Assembly: GCA_030512335.1 (NCBI GenBank)
Contig: JAULSU010000003.1
Location: 1,240,001-1,304,000 of the forward strand
Direction: 5' to 3'
Length of the DNA: 64,000 bases
Source of the DNA: Immersiella caudata
Lineage: Eukaryota; Ascomycota; Sordariomycetes; Sordariales; Lasiosphaeriaceae
Shown: positions 1 through 10,537 of the stretch, piece after piece
How positions within the stretch are numbered: the first letter of the stretch is position 1
Layout of the letters: each line of letters begins with the position of its first letter
Program-made: the position numbers and the translations under genes
Notes under the pieces: generated by a model
Database searches by the model: none
Seen by the model: only the letters and a program-made list of their open reading frames with translations
What the model was told of the DNA's origin: nothing

Positions 1-180
1 GCACTTTCCGCTGCCGCTCCGGGAGTGGAGTGCATCAGACCACTGCCAACTCACCGCTGTTCCGCAAGACGATATGGACCTCCGAATACATGGGCCGACA
101 TCAAAACTCAGCTCATCCCACTTCAACGTCTGCTGAGTTTGTTACCGGCTGCATTTTTTCTCTGGTTTCGTCATTTCAAG

Positions 181-652
181 ATGCCCGACTTCGGAGACCA
201 CGTCGACATGCACAAGTTCCAAGCTGTCCTAGACATGGACGGCGAGGGCGAGGACCGCGAGTTCAGCAGAACCGTCGTCGAGGAGTATTTCCGGCAGTTT
301 GAAGTCGCCATCGACGAAATAGATGCTGCGATGTAAGCCGCGCGGGCGCTACCATCCTCACCGCACTGACCGCAGAGCTGACTGGTTGGGCAAAAGTGGC
401 TCACAGGACCTGCACTCTCTTGCATCACTTGGGAGCACACTCGGCGGATCATCCAGGTCGCTTGGCTTCACAAAGATAGCCGATGGGTGCAGTTTGGTAG
501 AGGAGAATGGGATTGTAAGCGGACGCAAAGTGAACGCGGACGGCGGGGATACAGGCGTCCGTCTGGGAAAAATCCAACAGGCTGTGTTGCAGATGAAGCC
601 GGACTTTGAAGAGGCGAAGAGGCTTGTGTTGGACTTTTACAAGAATGGGTAG
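181..652 (+). CDS. Ypd1-like histidine-phosphotransfer protein lacking the phospho-acceptor His
   Basis: Two exons, 181..332 and 397..652, joined by a 64-base intron (GTAAGC donor, AAAAG acceptor); the join keeps frame. About 135 residues, four-helix HPt type. The N-terminal half (FGDHVDMHKF, then REFSRTVVEEYF) and the C-terminal helix (EEAKRLVLDFY) match fungal Ypd1 proteins, which relay phosphate between a hybrid histidine kinase and response regulators such as Ssk1 and Skn7. Ypd1 proteins carry LGHFLKGSS around the phosphorylated His; here the same block reads LGSTLGGSS, so His is Ser and the following Lys is Gly. If the sequence is right it cannot accept phosphate at the usual site. It may be a dead paralogue or a binding-only protein. 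The start is the first ATG in good context; an alternative acceptor at 375 would give an unusually short 43-base intron. Confidence 0.7.
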
Positions 653-1236
653 GCTGAGACGACTGCATTTGTGTTGGAAACTAGAGTGATACTTGGGGTC
701 ATTAATATAACCTTGGGTGCGGGAGAAGGAATAATTTTACCAGCCGCTTTTCAAGCTTAACTTCAAGAGCTGCCAGTTACCGCTTGGAATTGGAAGCTGC
801 GCTGATGACCAGAAAGGTACTTCTTGTCTCCTTTATGCCTAACCTCAAGCGGATCCCTCCTCTGCTACACGCAGTACTATACAAAGCATGGAAAGCCGTG
901 AGCAGTGCTGTTGCTGTGTCTGGTACCGTGTACATGCAAAAGGGGCTCCTTTCCAATCAGACCACTCGCCCAGCTGTCAACGATGCCTCGACCGGGTTAC
1001 AGGCGGCTCCTCTAGGTACTCCCCAAGTCTCTCCCTTAGCCCACGATTGTTTTCCCCTTTATAAGCCAAACGCAGTCTCATTTCATTCTTGGCAAGCCAA
1101 GAAGGAACTGTCATACCAGGTCTTCAATGGCATGTTTCCTTCAAACGCCCCTTACCCAGCACGCTCTTCCGCCGAGCTACTCAAGCTGGCGAACGCGACA
1201 TACCCGAAGTTGGCAACCCACCACCGCCTGATAAAT
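653..1236. other. Intergenic stretch before tRNA-Pro
   Basis: About 580 bases with no coding region I can support. An open frame at 784..1251 runs into the tRNA, has no recognisable domain and is not called as a gene. Confidence 0.5.
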
Positions 1237-1335
1237 GGCCTTGTGGTCTAGTGGTATGATTCGTGCTTTGGGAGTCAAACCCCTCTACTGAGAGAGTAAT
1301 GTGCGAGATCTCGGGTTCAATCCCCGACAAGGCCC
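1237..1335 (+). tRNA. tRNA-Pro (anticodon TGG) with a 27-base intron
   Basis: A full cloverleaf can be drawn. The acceptor stem GGCCTTG/CAAGGCC (1237-1243 with 1328-1334) is perfect. The anticodon loop TTTGGG places TGG at 1269-1271. The anticodon stem CGTGC (1262-1266) pairs with GTGCG (1301-1305) using G-T wobbles. The intron is 1273..1299, directly after base 37, the canonical position. The T arm TCGGG-TTCAATC-CCCGA is perfect and holds the B box. A run of six T follows from 1336, a pol III terminator. Without the intron the tRNA is 72 bases. Confidence 0.93.
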
Positions 1336-1645
1336 TTTTTTGCATTTATAACTCAGCCTTGGTTGAGTTTGGTGGGGACGTCACCCACCGTTTGCTTCTG
1401 GTCCCACAGCTTCCGTCGCTCCGAAAGACGTTCTTTCCACAGACGTACGACCCAGAAACGTGACCCAAAAAAGCGCCAGCGATTGGCAGAAGGCATCACT
1501 TGATCATGCAACACAGGGGGCACGAATCGAATGATCCATCACGCGCATTGGCCGACTTCTTCCCTCTTGCAACCCCCCTCGCCATTTCACCGAAGACGAC
1601 GAACGCTCTTGACGGCAGGCCACCATACCGACAACCAATCGCAAG
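1336..1645. other. Intergenic, includes pol III terminator
   Basis: T run at 1336-1341 ends tRNA-Pro transcription; the rest shows no gene and probably holds the promoter of the former HET gene that follows. Confidence 0.4.
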
Positions 1646-3881
1646 ATGTTGCGCGGCCTTCGAGACAAGGTCACCAACAAGGTGAACGGGGCCATCGCCG
1701 CGACGGGCGAGTATTTCGACACAGGTGGCACCTGGGATGCCGCCATGTTTTCGTTCCGTGAGGGGGGAGAGGACTTTCTCGCCCTTGGAGGCATGATCAA
1801 GGATTGATTCAGCAGAAACCACTCCCAGTTCTCGAAGGAGCTAAGTCGCGATGCCGAACGTCGAATTAAACTGCAAGCGTTCCTAACCTCGCCAGGGGAA
1901 GACGATGGCAAAGCGGGGACGGCACCATTCGAGCACGATCCGCTTCCCGATGGGCATTCCCTCACTCGAATCCTGCTTCTGCGGGGAGGCAAAGACCTGG
2001 AGCCCATCGACTGCCGGATGGAACTTGTGGACTTGGATGATCCAGACCTCGAATACGAGGCCCTCTCGTACTGCTGGGGGTCGCTGGCCGCTGGCTTGTC
2101 GTCCATCTACTGCAACGGAAAACGCCTCGATGTCACCAAAAACCTCAAGATGGCCCTGAACAACCTTCGTCTGGTGGAGGGCGAGCGAGCCCTCTGGGTC
2201 GACGCCGTCTGCATCAATCAAGAGGACAAGGAGGAGTGTGCGCGCCAAGTGCTGAAAATGGGTGACATATATAGACGGGCGACCAACGTCACCGTCTGGC
2301 TTGGCGATGGTTCGGCGGCCTGCAGGGCGTCTTTTAGCGTTCTATGGGCCCTGTCCGCCTGTACGAAAACGCCGAGGGCATGGCGATGAAGTATGAAGAA
2401 ATGAAGAGCAAAGCAGCCGTTTTATCCATCAAGGGCTATCCAGACCGGTCATCATTTGAGAGTGCCTTTGGTCTGGTGCACGAGATGGCAGAGATGGAGT
2501 GGTTTACTCGGATGTGGGTTCTGCAGGAGGTCGCTCTGGCTCGGTCGGTGACACTCGTTTGTGGCCAGGAGGCGCTCCCGTGGGACTCGTTCGAGAAGGG
2601 GGTACTGGTGAGAGCTCTAGTGGCCACCCTCGACCGCCGAGCGACCCCAATCTTATCGCGCGCGCTTGATCTTGGGCTTCTCAAGATTGTCGAATTACGC
2701 ATGGCACTCATGACAGGCCAGCAGGACCGGAGCATCTTGACCTTGTTGAACCAGTTCCGGGAACACAAGGCGACAGTCGCCGCTGACAAGGTCTACGCGA
2801 TTGCGAGTTTGACCAACCCCAACTTGAACAACATCGGCGTCCAGATCAACTACAAGATGCCAACCGCTAAACTCTACACCGACCTCGCGATAGGCATCCT
2901 CCAGAGCAGTTCCGCCGGCGGCCTCGACTTGCTCTCCGCCCCTCTTGCAAACTCCAACCTGGCCGGTGAAACGCCAACATGGGTGCCTGACTGGAGTGAT
3001 GAGGCCGGAGGCGCTAGGCCGCTGGTTGCCTCCGTCTCTCGTTACGCGGACGGCAAGTTCTGCGCATCCGGGAAGTCCGCGCTATGTGCATCTCCGAGCC
3101 AATGCACGGATGGCAGGCTTGCCTTGCAAGGCTACGTAGTTGACCGTATTGACCAACACTCCACGGAGGCTTTCACAAACGCTGACGCTGTAGTGGAGCC
3201 TCCATCCGTGGCCAGAGGCGACGAGTCAAGTTATGGAGTCTTGTTGAAATCCTTGGAACCAAAGGAGCAAAAGAACGACACGGAAGTCTCATGGCCGGAG
3301 TTCATGGTAACCACCAATTACACGCCAACTTCTGAGCTCCTCGGCACCGCCTACATCCGCACCCTCTGCGCTGACTCGTTCCCACCCTTTATCGACCTCG
3401 AAGTCAAGGCCTACAAGCTTCTCATCCACGGTCTGTATTTATGGATCAAAGACTTTCACAGCGTCGCTCCGCACGGCATTTGGAACGTTCTTCACCGTTT
3501 CAGCCTCCAGGAAGTCGACGGAGAGAAAGACAAGAACAGCCCGGGAAAGGGAAATGCAAGGAAAGGCTTGCCGCCCCTGGAGTTCCCGCGCTCGAGACCT
3601 CGCAACCTCGACTTTGGCGGCATGTTGGACATGATGATTGGGCGGAAGCTGATGTGGAGCCGCGATGGGTATTTTAGGTCTGTGCCGGCCGACGCAAAGG
3701 AGGGGGATGCGATTCTGTTGGTGAAGGGATGTCGGGTGCCGTTGGTGTTGAGGCCAAAGGGTGGACCAGAGAAGGCGGACGAGAAACGGAATGGCAACTG
3801 GTAGGGGACTGCTTCATGCACGGGGCCATGTACGGGGAGAGGTGGCGCGAGCAGTTGTGCGAGGAGATTATTTTGGTTTAG
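1646..3881 (+). pseudogene. HET-domain (heterokaryon incompatibility) protein, disrupted
   Basis: The HET domain is plain: YEALSYCWG, then LWVDAVCINQ, VWLGDG and MWVLQEVALA, and the end WQLVGDCFMHGAMYGERW is the usual HET-gene C-terminus. Intact relatives trigger cell death when incompatible hyphae fuse. Here the frame is broken three times. A TGA at 1805-1807 interrupts the N-terminus (MLRGLRDKVT start at 1646), and no intron I could find restores frame across it. The frame shifts near 2340-2380, between the HET core and the rest. It shifts again near 3780, so the expected C-terminus is read to TAG 3879-3881 in a third frame, while the 2344 frame stops at 3804. Tiny unusual introns or assembly indels are the alternatives, but three lesions in one gene favour a pseudogene. 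Confidence 0.7.
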
Positions 3882-4082
3882 TCCGAGGTTCTCGATGTCA
3901 TTGTCATGTTACACGAGGTATGACGGCGGATTTAGGCAGCTTTACCCGATCCCACCCTGAGGGATTAATCCGGGTTTATTGTCCATCTGACATGGGAATC
4001 TGCAGATCCGATCAAAGCTTCACCACATCAAACCAAAAAAAAAGAAAGAGAAAAAGAAAAAAACCTCACTAGGATCTACGAT

Positions 4083-5234
4083 ATGAGCCAGCCAACGGAA
4101 AAGCTGCCATCCGTTGCAGACAATGCCATTCAGAGACTTCTACAGACTTTGGGACTCCCTGAAGCCACCTCAATCACCTCGGCGAAAGCAACAGCCGAGT
4201 ACCACAGCATCTACTTCATCACCCTGCCCGAATCCAGAGCATCCCTCGGTCATTCCGAGCTAGTTCTCCGCGTATCTGGTTGTCATATCCCCATAATCAA
4301 GACGAGAAACGAAATAGGCGTCATGGCCTGGCTGTCCAGGAACACCACGATCCCAATCCCTGACGTCGTAGCCTACGACGAATCCGAAAACAACCCCACC
4401 AACCACGAATACACCCTCCTCTCCAAAGTCAACGGCGTCACCCTGAGCAACATCTACGACACCCTCGACGACAACCAAGCAACCCAAATCCTAGACCAAC
4501 TCATCGACATCCTCACCCAACTCCACTCCCACCCCTTCACCGGAATCGGCGGTCTCGCCCTCGACCCAACCGGCACCCCCGTCCTCTCCCAAGTCCTCGA
4601 TGAAAACTTCTGGCAACTCCCCGACATAGGGAAGTACTGGCCCGGCGAAACCATCACCACTCTCAACATCCAAGGTCCCTACAACAGCTACATCGGGTAC
4701 ACCTCCGCTCAAGTAGCCCTCTACATCCGCCTGATCACACTCCATCCCACTTTAGAATTCATGCGCGATCTAATCCCCCGCCTCGAAGCCTTCATCTCCA
4801 TCCTCCCCTCATGCTCAGCCAAACTAAACGACGTCGCTCTTCGCCTTGCCCACAAGGACCTACACTTTGCAAACATCCTCTTTGACACATCAACCAACAA
4901 AATCACCGCGGTTCTAGACTGGGAGTTCTCAGGTGTGGTGCCCTTTACGAAATGGAACCCCTCGAGGTCGTTTTTATGGAATGGGAAGTACGATGAGGCC
5001 TCGAGGGAGGAGAAGAAGAAGTGGATGGGGATGTTTGAGAAGAGATGCGTGGAGAGGGGGTGCGAGATGTTGTTGAGGGATGCGCAGTATAAGTCGGAGC
5101 TACAGGATGATATGCAAATGGTGGTGGATTATTTGAGGGCGATTGTGGAGGTTTCGCCGAGAGCGCAGAGGAAGGAGCTTGTTGGGGGGTGGAGGGAGGT
5201 CGTGGAGAAGGCATTGGCGAAGTTTGGGGTATAG
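4083..5234 (+). CDS. Aminoglycoside-phosphotransferase (APH)-type kinase-like protein
   Basis: Single exon, 383 residues. The catalytic loop is HKDLHFANILFD (about residues 259-270), matching the HxDxxxxN brace of APH/choline-kinase-like enzymes. AVLDWEFSG follows, with the metal-binding Asp and the conserved W-E. N-terminal segments ELVLRVSG and EIGVMAWL fit the ATP-binding lobe. The fungal family is large, the substrates are mostly unknown, and antibiotic resistance should not be inferred. The ATG at 4083 follows a purine-rich leader (about 4035-4065). It lies just downstream of the dead HET gene with no sign of joint regulation. Confidence 0.85.
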   Translation: MSQPTEKLPSVADNAIQRLLQTLGLPEATSITSAKATAEYHSIYFITLPESRASLGHSELVLRVSGCHIPIIKTRNEIGVMAWLSRNTTIPIPDVVAYDESENNPTNHEYTLLSKVNGVTLSNIYDTLDDNQATQILDQLIDILTQLHSHPFTGIGGLALDPTGTPVLSQVLDENFWQLPDIGKYWPGETITTLNIQGPYNSYIGYTSAQVALYIRLITLHPTLEFMRDLIPRLEAFISILPSCSAKLNDVALRLAHKDLHFANILFDTSTNKITAVLDWEFSGVVPFTKWNPSRSFLWNGKYDEASREEKKKWMGMFEKRCVERGCEMLLRDAQYKSELQDDMQMVVDYLRAIVEVSPRAQRKELVGGWREVVEKALAKFGV

Positions 5235-5459
5235 AATACCATGAGAGTTCAGTCGGAAGTAGGTGGTTGGGCCTCGTTGATGGGAAAAAGGATTGTAGTT
5301 GTAATTTCTCGTTGCAGCCAGTTTCTGTGTGTTTGCTGGTTGTGGTTCTGGGGATGTCAAGTGAAGAAAAATCGCTTTATTATTTCATTCAGATGCTTGA
5401 TAGCTCATGGCCTACAAACCCCCATCCCACAGAACCACACCCAACTGCCAGAGGAATAA

Positions 5460-5748
5460 TCATCCACGACGTGGAATACAGATGCCGAAACAGTCATAGT
5501 CACCGTTCCTCAGATCGCAGTCACCCACGGGGCTGTCGATGCAAACGAATCCGTCACCGCAGCTGATGCCCGAGATGCCGGCGCAGAATAGCGGCATCAC
5601 ACACATCTCCGCGCAGACCACAGGCAAGGTGATGCACACTTGACCCTTTGGACAAGGCGTTGTGCAAGCGTCGCAATAGAAGTCGAACGGCAGAGAGGGA
5701 TGCCATCGTGAACTACAGGGCAAGTGCGGCGACTGTTGAGAACTTCAT
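5460..5748 (-). pseudogene. Small secreted cysteine-rich protein, broken near the signal peptide
   Basis: The main frame encodes a Cys-rich module: CDACTTPCPKGQVC, then CAGISGISC, GFVCIDSPVGDC, DYDCFGIC. The C-x-G-I-x-G-I-x-C...DC...C-x-G-I-C pattern is familiar in fungal small secreted proteins. It has no ATG in frame. Just upstream, an ATG at 5748 opens MKFSTVAALAL, a good signal-peptide start, but in a frame one base off that hits TAG at once; reading on, that frame gives FTMASLSAV, still signal-peptide-like. I could not find an intron that joins the two, so a stop plus a one-base shift is the simplest reading. The TAG could come from CAG by C-to-T. Function is unknown; secretion and an effector-like role are inferences. 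Confidence 0.55.
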
Positions 5749-6033
5749 TGCGGATCGAGGGGTATGTTTGTGTGACGTGGGCGGGTGAGTTGCGGAAGGG
5801 GACGGGTCGTGGGGTCAGAGTTTGCTCTCTGAATTCGATTGGAACGGTCTTTATCCTTCGTCAGTCGGTATGAGACGCGGACGAATCCTCGCCTGAGAAG
5901 GGGTTCTTGTGCTCGCAAATGACTGGTTGCTGCTGTTTGGTGGTACTCTTCGAACGCCTTCGGACCAATAGTTTCAGGCCTTGTTCAACCCACCATTATT
6001 GGCAGTGCATGCCGGAGGAGATGGGTAGCATTT

Positions 6034-7707
6034 CTAGACGATGGTGAATGTTTGATGCTCGGTATCTCCCCACCAAGCTACCTCCTCGTTTCCCGATGAA
6101 ACTACCAGACCGACCCGTTCGTACATATCCGGGCTCTCACCTACCTGTTGCAGCAAAAGCCCATGGTGGTAGGCCCTCGTACACACAAGCAAGCAAGAAA
6201 GCGCCCGGGCCTGGCGTGACCTGGCAATTGCAACTTCGTCTTCGAGATCGAGGTAGATGGCTCCCACATTGAGCGTCCCGTCGTATAACCTAGGAGTACC
6301 ACTGTCGTCGACTCGAATGGAGTCGGCCGGGAGAGGCTTAGCGGGACCACGGATGATGAGTTTTCCTGAGGAGACCATCGAGTATGGGTCGGCGGTAGCG
6401 TGTACGACCTCGCAGGACACCACCTCTGCGACGTAGGGCGGCATCCTGCCGGTGGCGAAGTACGTCGTTTGGGCGATGATGCCGTTGACCGAAGCCCACG
6501 ACCATGAGGGTGCTTGGCCCGTCCGAGTCTTGCTCGGCTGGGGTGGGTTGAAGAAGGCGACAAAGAGATCGTCTCGCCTCCAAAGCAGCTCGCCCAACAG
6601 CGAAGCTTCCCACAGACCAGCGAGATAACGGCCATTCTTGAAACCCGTGAGACTGTCGTACCTCCGGACAAGACCAGCCATAGCGGGCAGCTTGTCTCTA
6701 GCGTTGGTCAGGTTTCTAGACGTGTAGTTGCCCAGAATATGAATCCAGTTCAGCGGGCTGGGTTCTTTCGGTGGAAGGGGAAAGCGGAAGCGGTATATTT
6801 TGTGGCCGAAGTGAGCGGGCGGTTCCCCGTCTCGCGGTGACGAACAGTGGAAGTACGCGGCGCCCGTTGACGTGAAAGTGGCAACACGACTCGAGAGTAG
6901 CCATTCCTGTAATGCCCACGCTCTGCTGTTGATAGGCTCGCTCCTAAACTCCCTCCTTGTGGAGCTCTCCCCTCCCAATCTCTCGGGCCGGGGGGGACGG
7001 ATAATCCCGCCGTTGCAATGGGACGCCCAAGCGGCCACGATGGTGATGACGGCGTTTCCGTAGATTTGTTCCATCTGCGCGGATTCAACTTCCCAGTCCC
7101 GCACAGCTTCAGCACTATCACCTTGCAAAATACAGAGAGCATCAATCCACAAGTAACGGAAGCCGAGGGACCGCGTGATGTGTACAGCATCCCGGAGGGT
7201 CTGCGGCATCATCCTGACATCGAATCCCTGCATCCGCGCTTCGAGTGTGCCGGGTGTTGTGACGAACGGAGGGTGAGCCCCCCAACAGTATGACAAGGCG
7301 ACGAATTGTCCAGTTTTGATGGTCCCCGTGTGTGTCTGCACCAGCTGGATGTTTGTGCCGTTTGCCTCACCCACGTCCAAGACACGCGAGGGGAGCACAG
7401 CGTCAGACCGAGGCCCACATGCGTGATTCTCAAGGCAGTGCTCCAGGCGGTTCTTGATTTCCGTCGGCGGTGGCTCGGGAACCTCCGAGTGCCATTGCTG
7501 CTGTTGGGGGTTAGGTGATGCCTCTGTGCTATCGGCATCGTGTCCAGCGCTTGGGTTTGCTGTGCCTGGTGACTTGGCGAAACAGCCGCAAAAGCCACCG
7601 AGCATGTCGTGGAAGCGAGTCATAGGGTCGGTTTGCACAGTTCGTGTGGGCGATATTCGGTGTCGATTCCCCAAACATCTGCTAGTGCTCCCTTCCAGGT
7701 TGTCCAA
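6034..7707 (-). CDS. HET-domain protein
   Basis: Single exon, 557 residues. The HET domain covers roughly residues 130-290: FVALSYCWGAHPP, LRDAVHITRSLGFRYLWIDA, then IYGNAVITIVAAWA. The short Cys-containing N-terminus (GGFCGCFAKSP) and the Gln run have no domain I recognise. The C-terminal half has the usual spacing, with APSWSWASVNG as the conserved SWSW element. HET proteins mediate non-self recognition and cell death after hyphal fusion; allele and partner cannot be told from sequence. The start is the first ATG in frame. No break is visible, unlike the HET copy at 1.6-3.9 kb. Confidence 0.88.
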   Translation of the reverse strand: MDNLEGSTSRCLGNRHRISPTRTVQTDPMTRFHDMLGGFCGCFAKSPGTANPSAGHDADSTEASPNPQQQQWHSEVPEPPPTEIKNRLEHCLENHACGPRSDAVLPSRVLDVGEANGTNIQLVQTHTGTIKTGQFVALSYCWGAHPPFVTTPGTLEARMQGFDVRMMPQTLRDAVHITRSLGFRYLWIDALCILQGDSAEAVRDWEVESAQMEQIYGNAVITIVAAWASHCNGGIIRPPRPERLGGESSTRREFRSEPINSRAWALQEWLLSSRVATFTSTGAAYFHCSSPRDGEPPAHFGHKIYRFRFPLPPKEPSPLNWIHILGNYTSRNLTNARDKLPAMAGLVRRYDSLTGFKNGRYLAGLWEASLLGELLWRRDDLFVAFFNPPQPSKTRTGQAPSWSWASVNGIIAQTTYFATGRMPPYVAEVVSCEVVHATADPYSMVSSGKLIIRGPAKPLPADSIRVDDSGTPRLYDGTLNVGAIYLDLEDEVAIARSRQARALSCLLVCTRAYHHGLLLQQVGESPDMYERVGLVVSSGNEEVAWWGDTEHQTFTIV

Positions 7708-8789
7708 CTTTCCATCCCCTCAGGCGCCAAGCCCCGCACACCAGCGCTAGTCCAATGAAGGTTTGGGTTGGCTTCGGCAGCAGCTCAGCTCTCCAAGGAC
7801 GCTTGATACCACAGGTACAAAAGCGCCATGTCTCGCACTCTGACCAGCCCCTCATCGTGTCGACACAAACTTCCCTGGTGCAAGTCACACATCTTCCGTC
7901 GGGTTTCTGACTCAGTCGCAAGAATATGAAGCCTGCTGGTGGTCCTGTCAAAGATGGCTGGAAAAACTTCAGTATGGTGGTGCTTGTGATGTCGCGACTG
8001 ATTGGGCCCGGCGCGATGCGGCGCTGACTCGGTGATGGTGAGTGTTACACACGCGCTGCAGCCAGTCGGCTTTGTGGCTGCGACGTCTCAAATGATGACC
8101 TGAAATTCTCGGGCAGGCGTCACGGTATGCTGGGGTTGCAGCGAGCTGACTCGGTGAGCATCAAAGGTGTTCGGGGAAGGGAAATGCGAGTTCCAACACC
8201 GAGCCATTTTGTCGGGTCGACAACGGACGGCAAGTCAACATGTTTTCCCCGGTGCACCCAGAATGGTACGATAACCTTTTGATGGTTTATTTCGGGAAGG
8301 CACACCGGCAGCCGCCGGCAAGAGGATTGTCATGGGCCTCCTCTGACCGGTGCCGGTGGTCAATGCGCCGGGGCACGCCTGGGGGCTTCCCCCATCGAAT
8401 CAGCATGGTGCAATCACGTAACCGAACCCCAGCGGTGGTGGCGTGGCGACACCAAGGGCCCAGGGGCTTGCCTTTTTCCAGCTGTTTCCAGCCTAGTTCT
8501 GCGCTAGAGCCGCCACAACCCAGCTGCCACGCAGGCGCGTCGGTCAATCAAAAGCCGACGAGGGTCCAGGCGCGATGCCGTATTAGGTGAGACGTTATTT
8601 GCTTTTCTTGATGCTCCCGCATGGGACTGGGGTGCGGTCGATCGATCCTGCTCGTCGCGAAACCTCGATGATTTATCATTCTGTGCTTTCCGGATCGTCT
8701 TGCGTTGTGGTTCTTGGATCCCGTTGCGATTCGTTTCTCCTCTTTTTTTCATGGAGTAGTTTGTTTTCAGGAAACGGCATCCATTCAGC
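7708..8789. other. Intergenic, divergent promoters
   Basis: About 1.08 kb between a HET gene on the minus strand and a membrane-protein gene on the plus strand. No gene, tRNA or clear repeat seen; it probably contains both promoters. Confidence 0.5.
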
Positions 8790-10323
8790 ATGAGCTCAGC
8801 AGACGGCAGCTTCGTACCGGCATCGCCACCTCCGCCAGGCGTGACGCCTGACTTCGTCAACGGCGAGAGCATTGCATACCGGCTCTTCGTGGTCGCCATC
8901 CTCTTCTCCGTTCTTTCCCTGCTTTTCCTCTCGTCGCGGTTGTTTACGGCTGCGTCCATCCAGAAGAAATGGCATCCTGATGACAGTAGGTAGGTCCCCC
9001 AACTCAAGAAGGGCGTTACTGACAGTTGGCAGCTTTGATTATTGTGGCATGGGTACGTCTGGCGCCTCAGTCTGGTTGTCATGCTTCATCCCCCCTCGAT
9101 ACGTGCTGACCCGCTGCCAATCAGTTCATCGCCTTGGCAAACTCGGTCATCGCTATGGTCCGTACGTTCTCCCTTCTTTCCTGAACCCCCCGGAAGACAT
9201 GCAACATGTCACTAGCTCAGGCCTCACTGACTCTGCGCATCAGAGACAAAATATGGCCTCGGAAAGCACATGTGGGAGGTTTCTGCCATGGATTTTCAAG
9301 AGTTCATGAAGATCGGCATGATTGGAGGTCTCCTGACATACAACCTCGCAACGCTGTTCATCAAGACTTCGATCCTCTCCTTCTACCTCCGCTTCTCCGT
9401 CGATCGCGCATTTCGCGTCGCTGTTTACGTCGTCATGGTGGTCACAGTCGGCTACACCGTGCCTAACGCGATTCTCGTCTTGTACGCGTGTCGGCCGATG
9501 AAGGCGTATTGGGACTTTGCGGCAAAAGCAACGGGGCAATGCGTCAACCTCGACGCCGCATTCCACACGGCCAACACGCTGAACATGCTTACTGACTTTG
9601 CCATTCTGCTGTTACCTATTTGGATGCTCCGGCCGATGCAGGTGCCGCTGTTCAAAAAGATTGGCGTCGCCCTCATCCTCATGGCCGGTGGCTTGTACGT
9701 TCCTTTTCCTCCCCGCATGCTCTTTTATCGTCGGGTTTAGTCCTAATCATACAATAGTGTCTGCGGCATCAGCCTCATGCGCATGATTATGGCCCTGCTA
9801 GGGATATTCAACCCAGACATCAGCTTCCATTACACAGGCAACCTCATTTGGTGGCAGGTACCCCCTTCCTCTCTCACTCTTTCTTGCAGTCACACTAGAA
9901 TTCCGCTAACTCTCAGGCCGTCTTCGGTCGCACAGGATCGTCGAGATGAACTTTGGCATCATCTGCGCATGCCTGCCAGCCCTCAGACCGTTCCTGAAGC
10001 ACTACTTTCCCAACCTCGCCTTCTTCGACCCCCAGGTTGAGCAGCGCGTCGTGTCTTCGTTCCGTCTCTCAAATCGCGCCGCCCACTTCGGTCGACCCTC
10101 CACAACCGACGGCTTCGATGCATCCGATGCCACTACCTTGCCCACAGCGATGGGTAATAAAGTGCTCCGGACCAAGCCGAGCGCGGGGTCCGGCTCGTCG
10201 GAAGGAGATCAAGAGCATGGAATGAGGAAGATGGATGAGAAGACTGCTAGCCATCAGACAGAGACATCCCCGAGCACCCTTGTTCCTTCGTATGATGCCC
10301 GGTCTGTTGACAGCGGGGTATGA
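8790..10323 (+). CDS. Rhodopsin-domain (SAT4/Pth11-type) integral membrane protein
   Basis: Six exons: 8790..8985, 9033..9052, 9125..9161, 9244..9694, 9758..(about 9850-9853), 9936..10323. Joined, they give the family signatures WHPDD-T-LIIVAW, YGLGKHMWEV, IKTSILSFYLRF, YACRPMKAYWDF and NFGIICACLPALRPF with about seven hydrophobic segments, followed by a Ser/Thr-rich cytoplasmic tail. These fungal proteins are seven-helix plasma-membrane proteins related to Pth11-like GPCRs; ligand unknown. Introns 1 to 4 are clean GT-AG. For intron 5 the obvious GT after TGGTGGCAG breaks frame. Either GT at 9851 or a GC donor at 9854 keeps frame with the AG at 9934-9935. The start ATG follows a T-rich leader. 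Confidence 0.85.
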
Positions 10324-10537
10324 GAGCACGCTCATACGGGGAGCGCGCAATGGCAGATACTTTGACAGAATTGCGGGAGTGATATGCCTATTCTGGAATT
10401 TTGGCTCTTAATTTGGATCACAAGATATTTTGGCATTTATATAGCTAGCAGCGGATCTTGAGCAACAGCTTGCTGGGATCCAGCCTTCAATGCTTTGTTG
10501 CCTCCACTTGGAGCTACCGGCGAGAGCGTTGCCAAGT
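10324..10537. other. Short convergent intergenic region
   Basis: Space between two converging genes; no clear feature besides A/T-rich bases near 10420-10445 that may serve polyadenylation. Confidence 0.3.

Noticed and set aside
784..1251. 155-codon plus-strand frame before tRNA-Pro
   Set aside because: No domain, signal peptide or splice pattern, and its 3' end runs into the tRNA.
1504..2106. 200-codon minus-strand frame
   Set aside because: Antisense to the HET gene; Arg/Ser-rich shadow translation.
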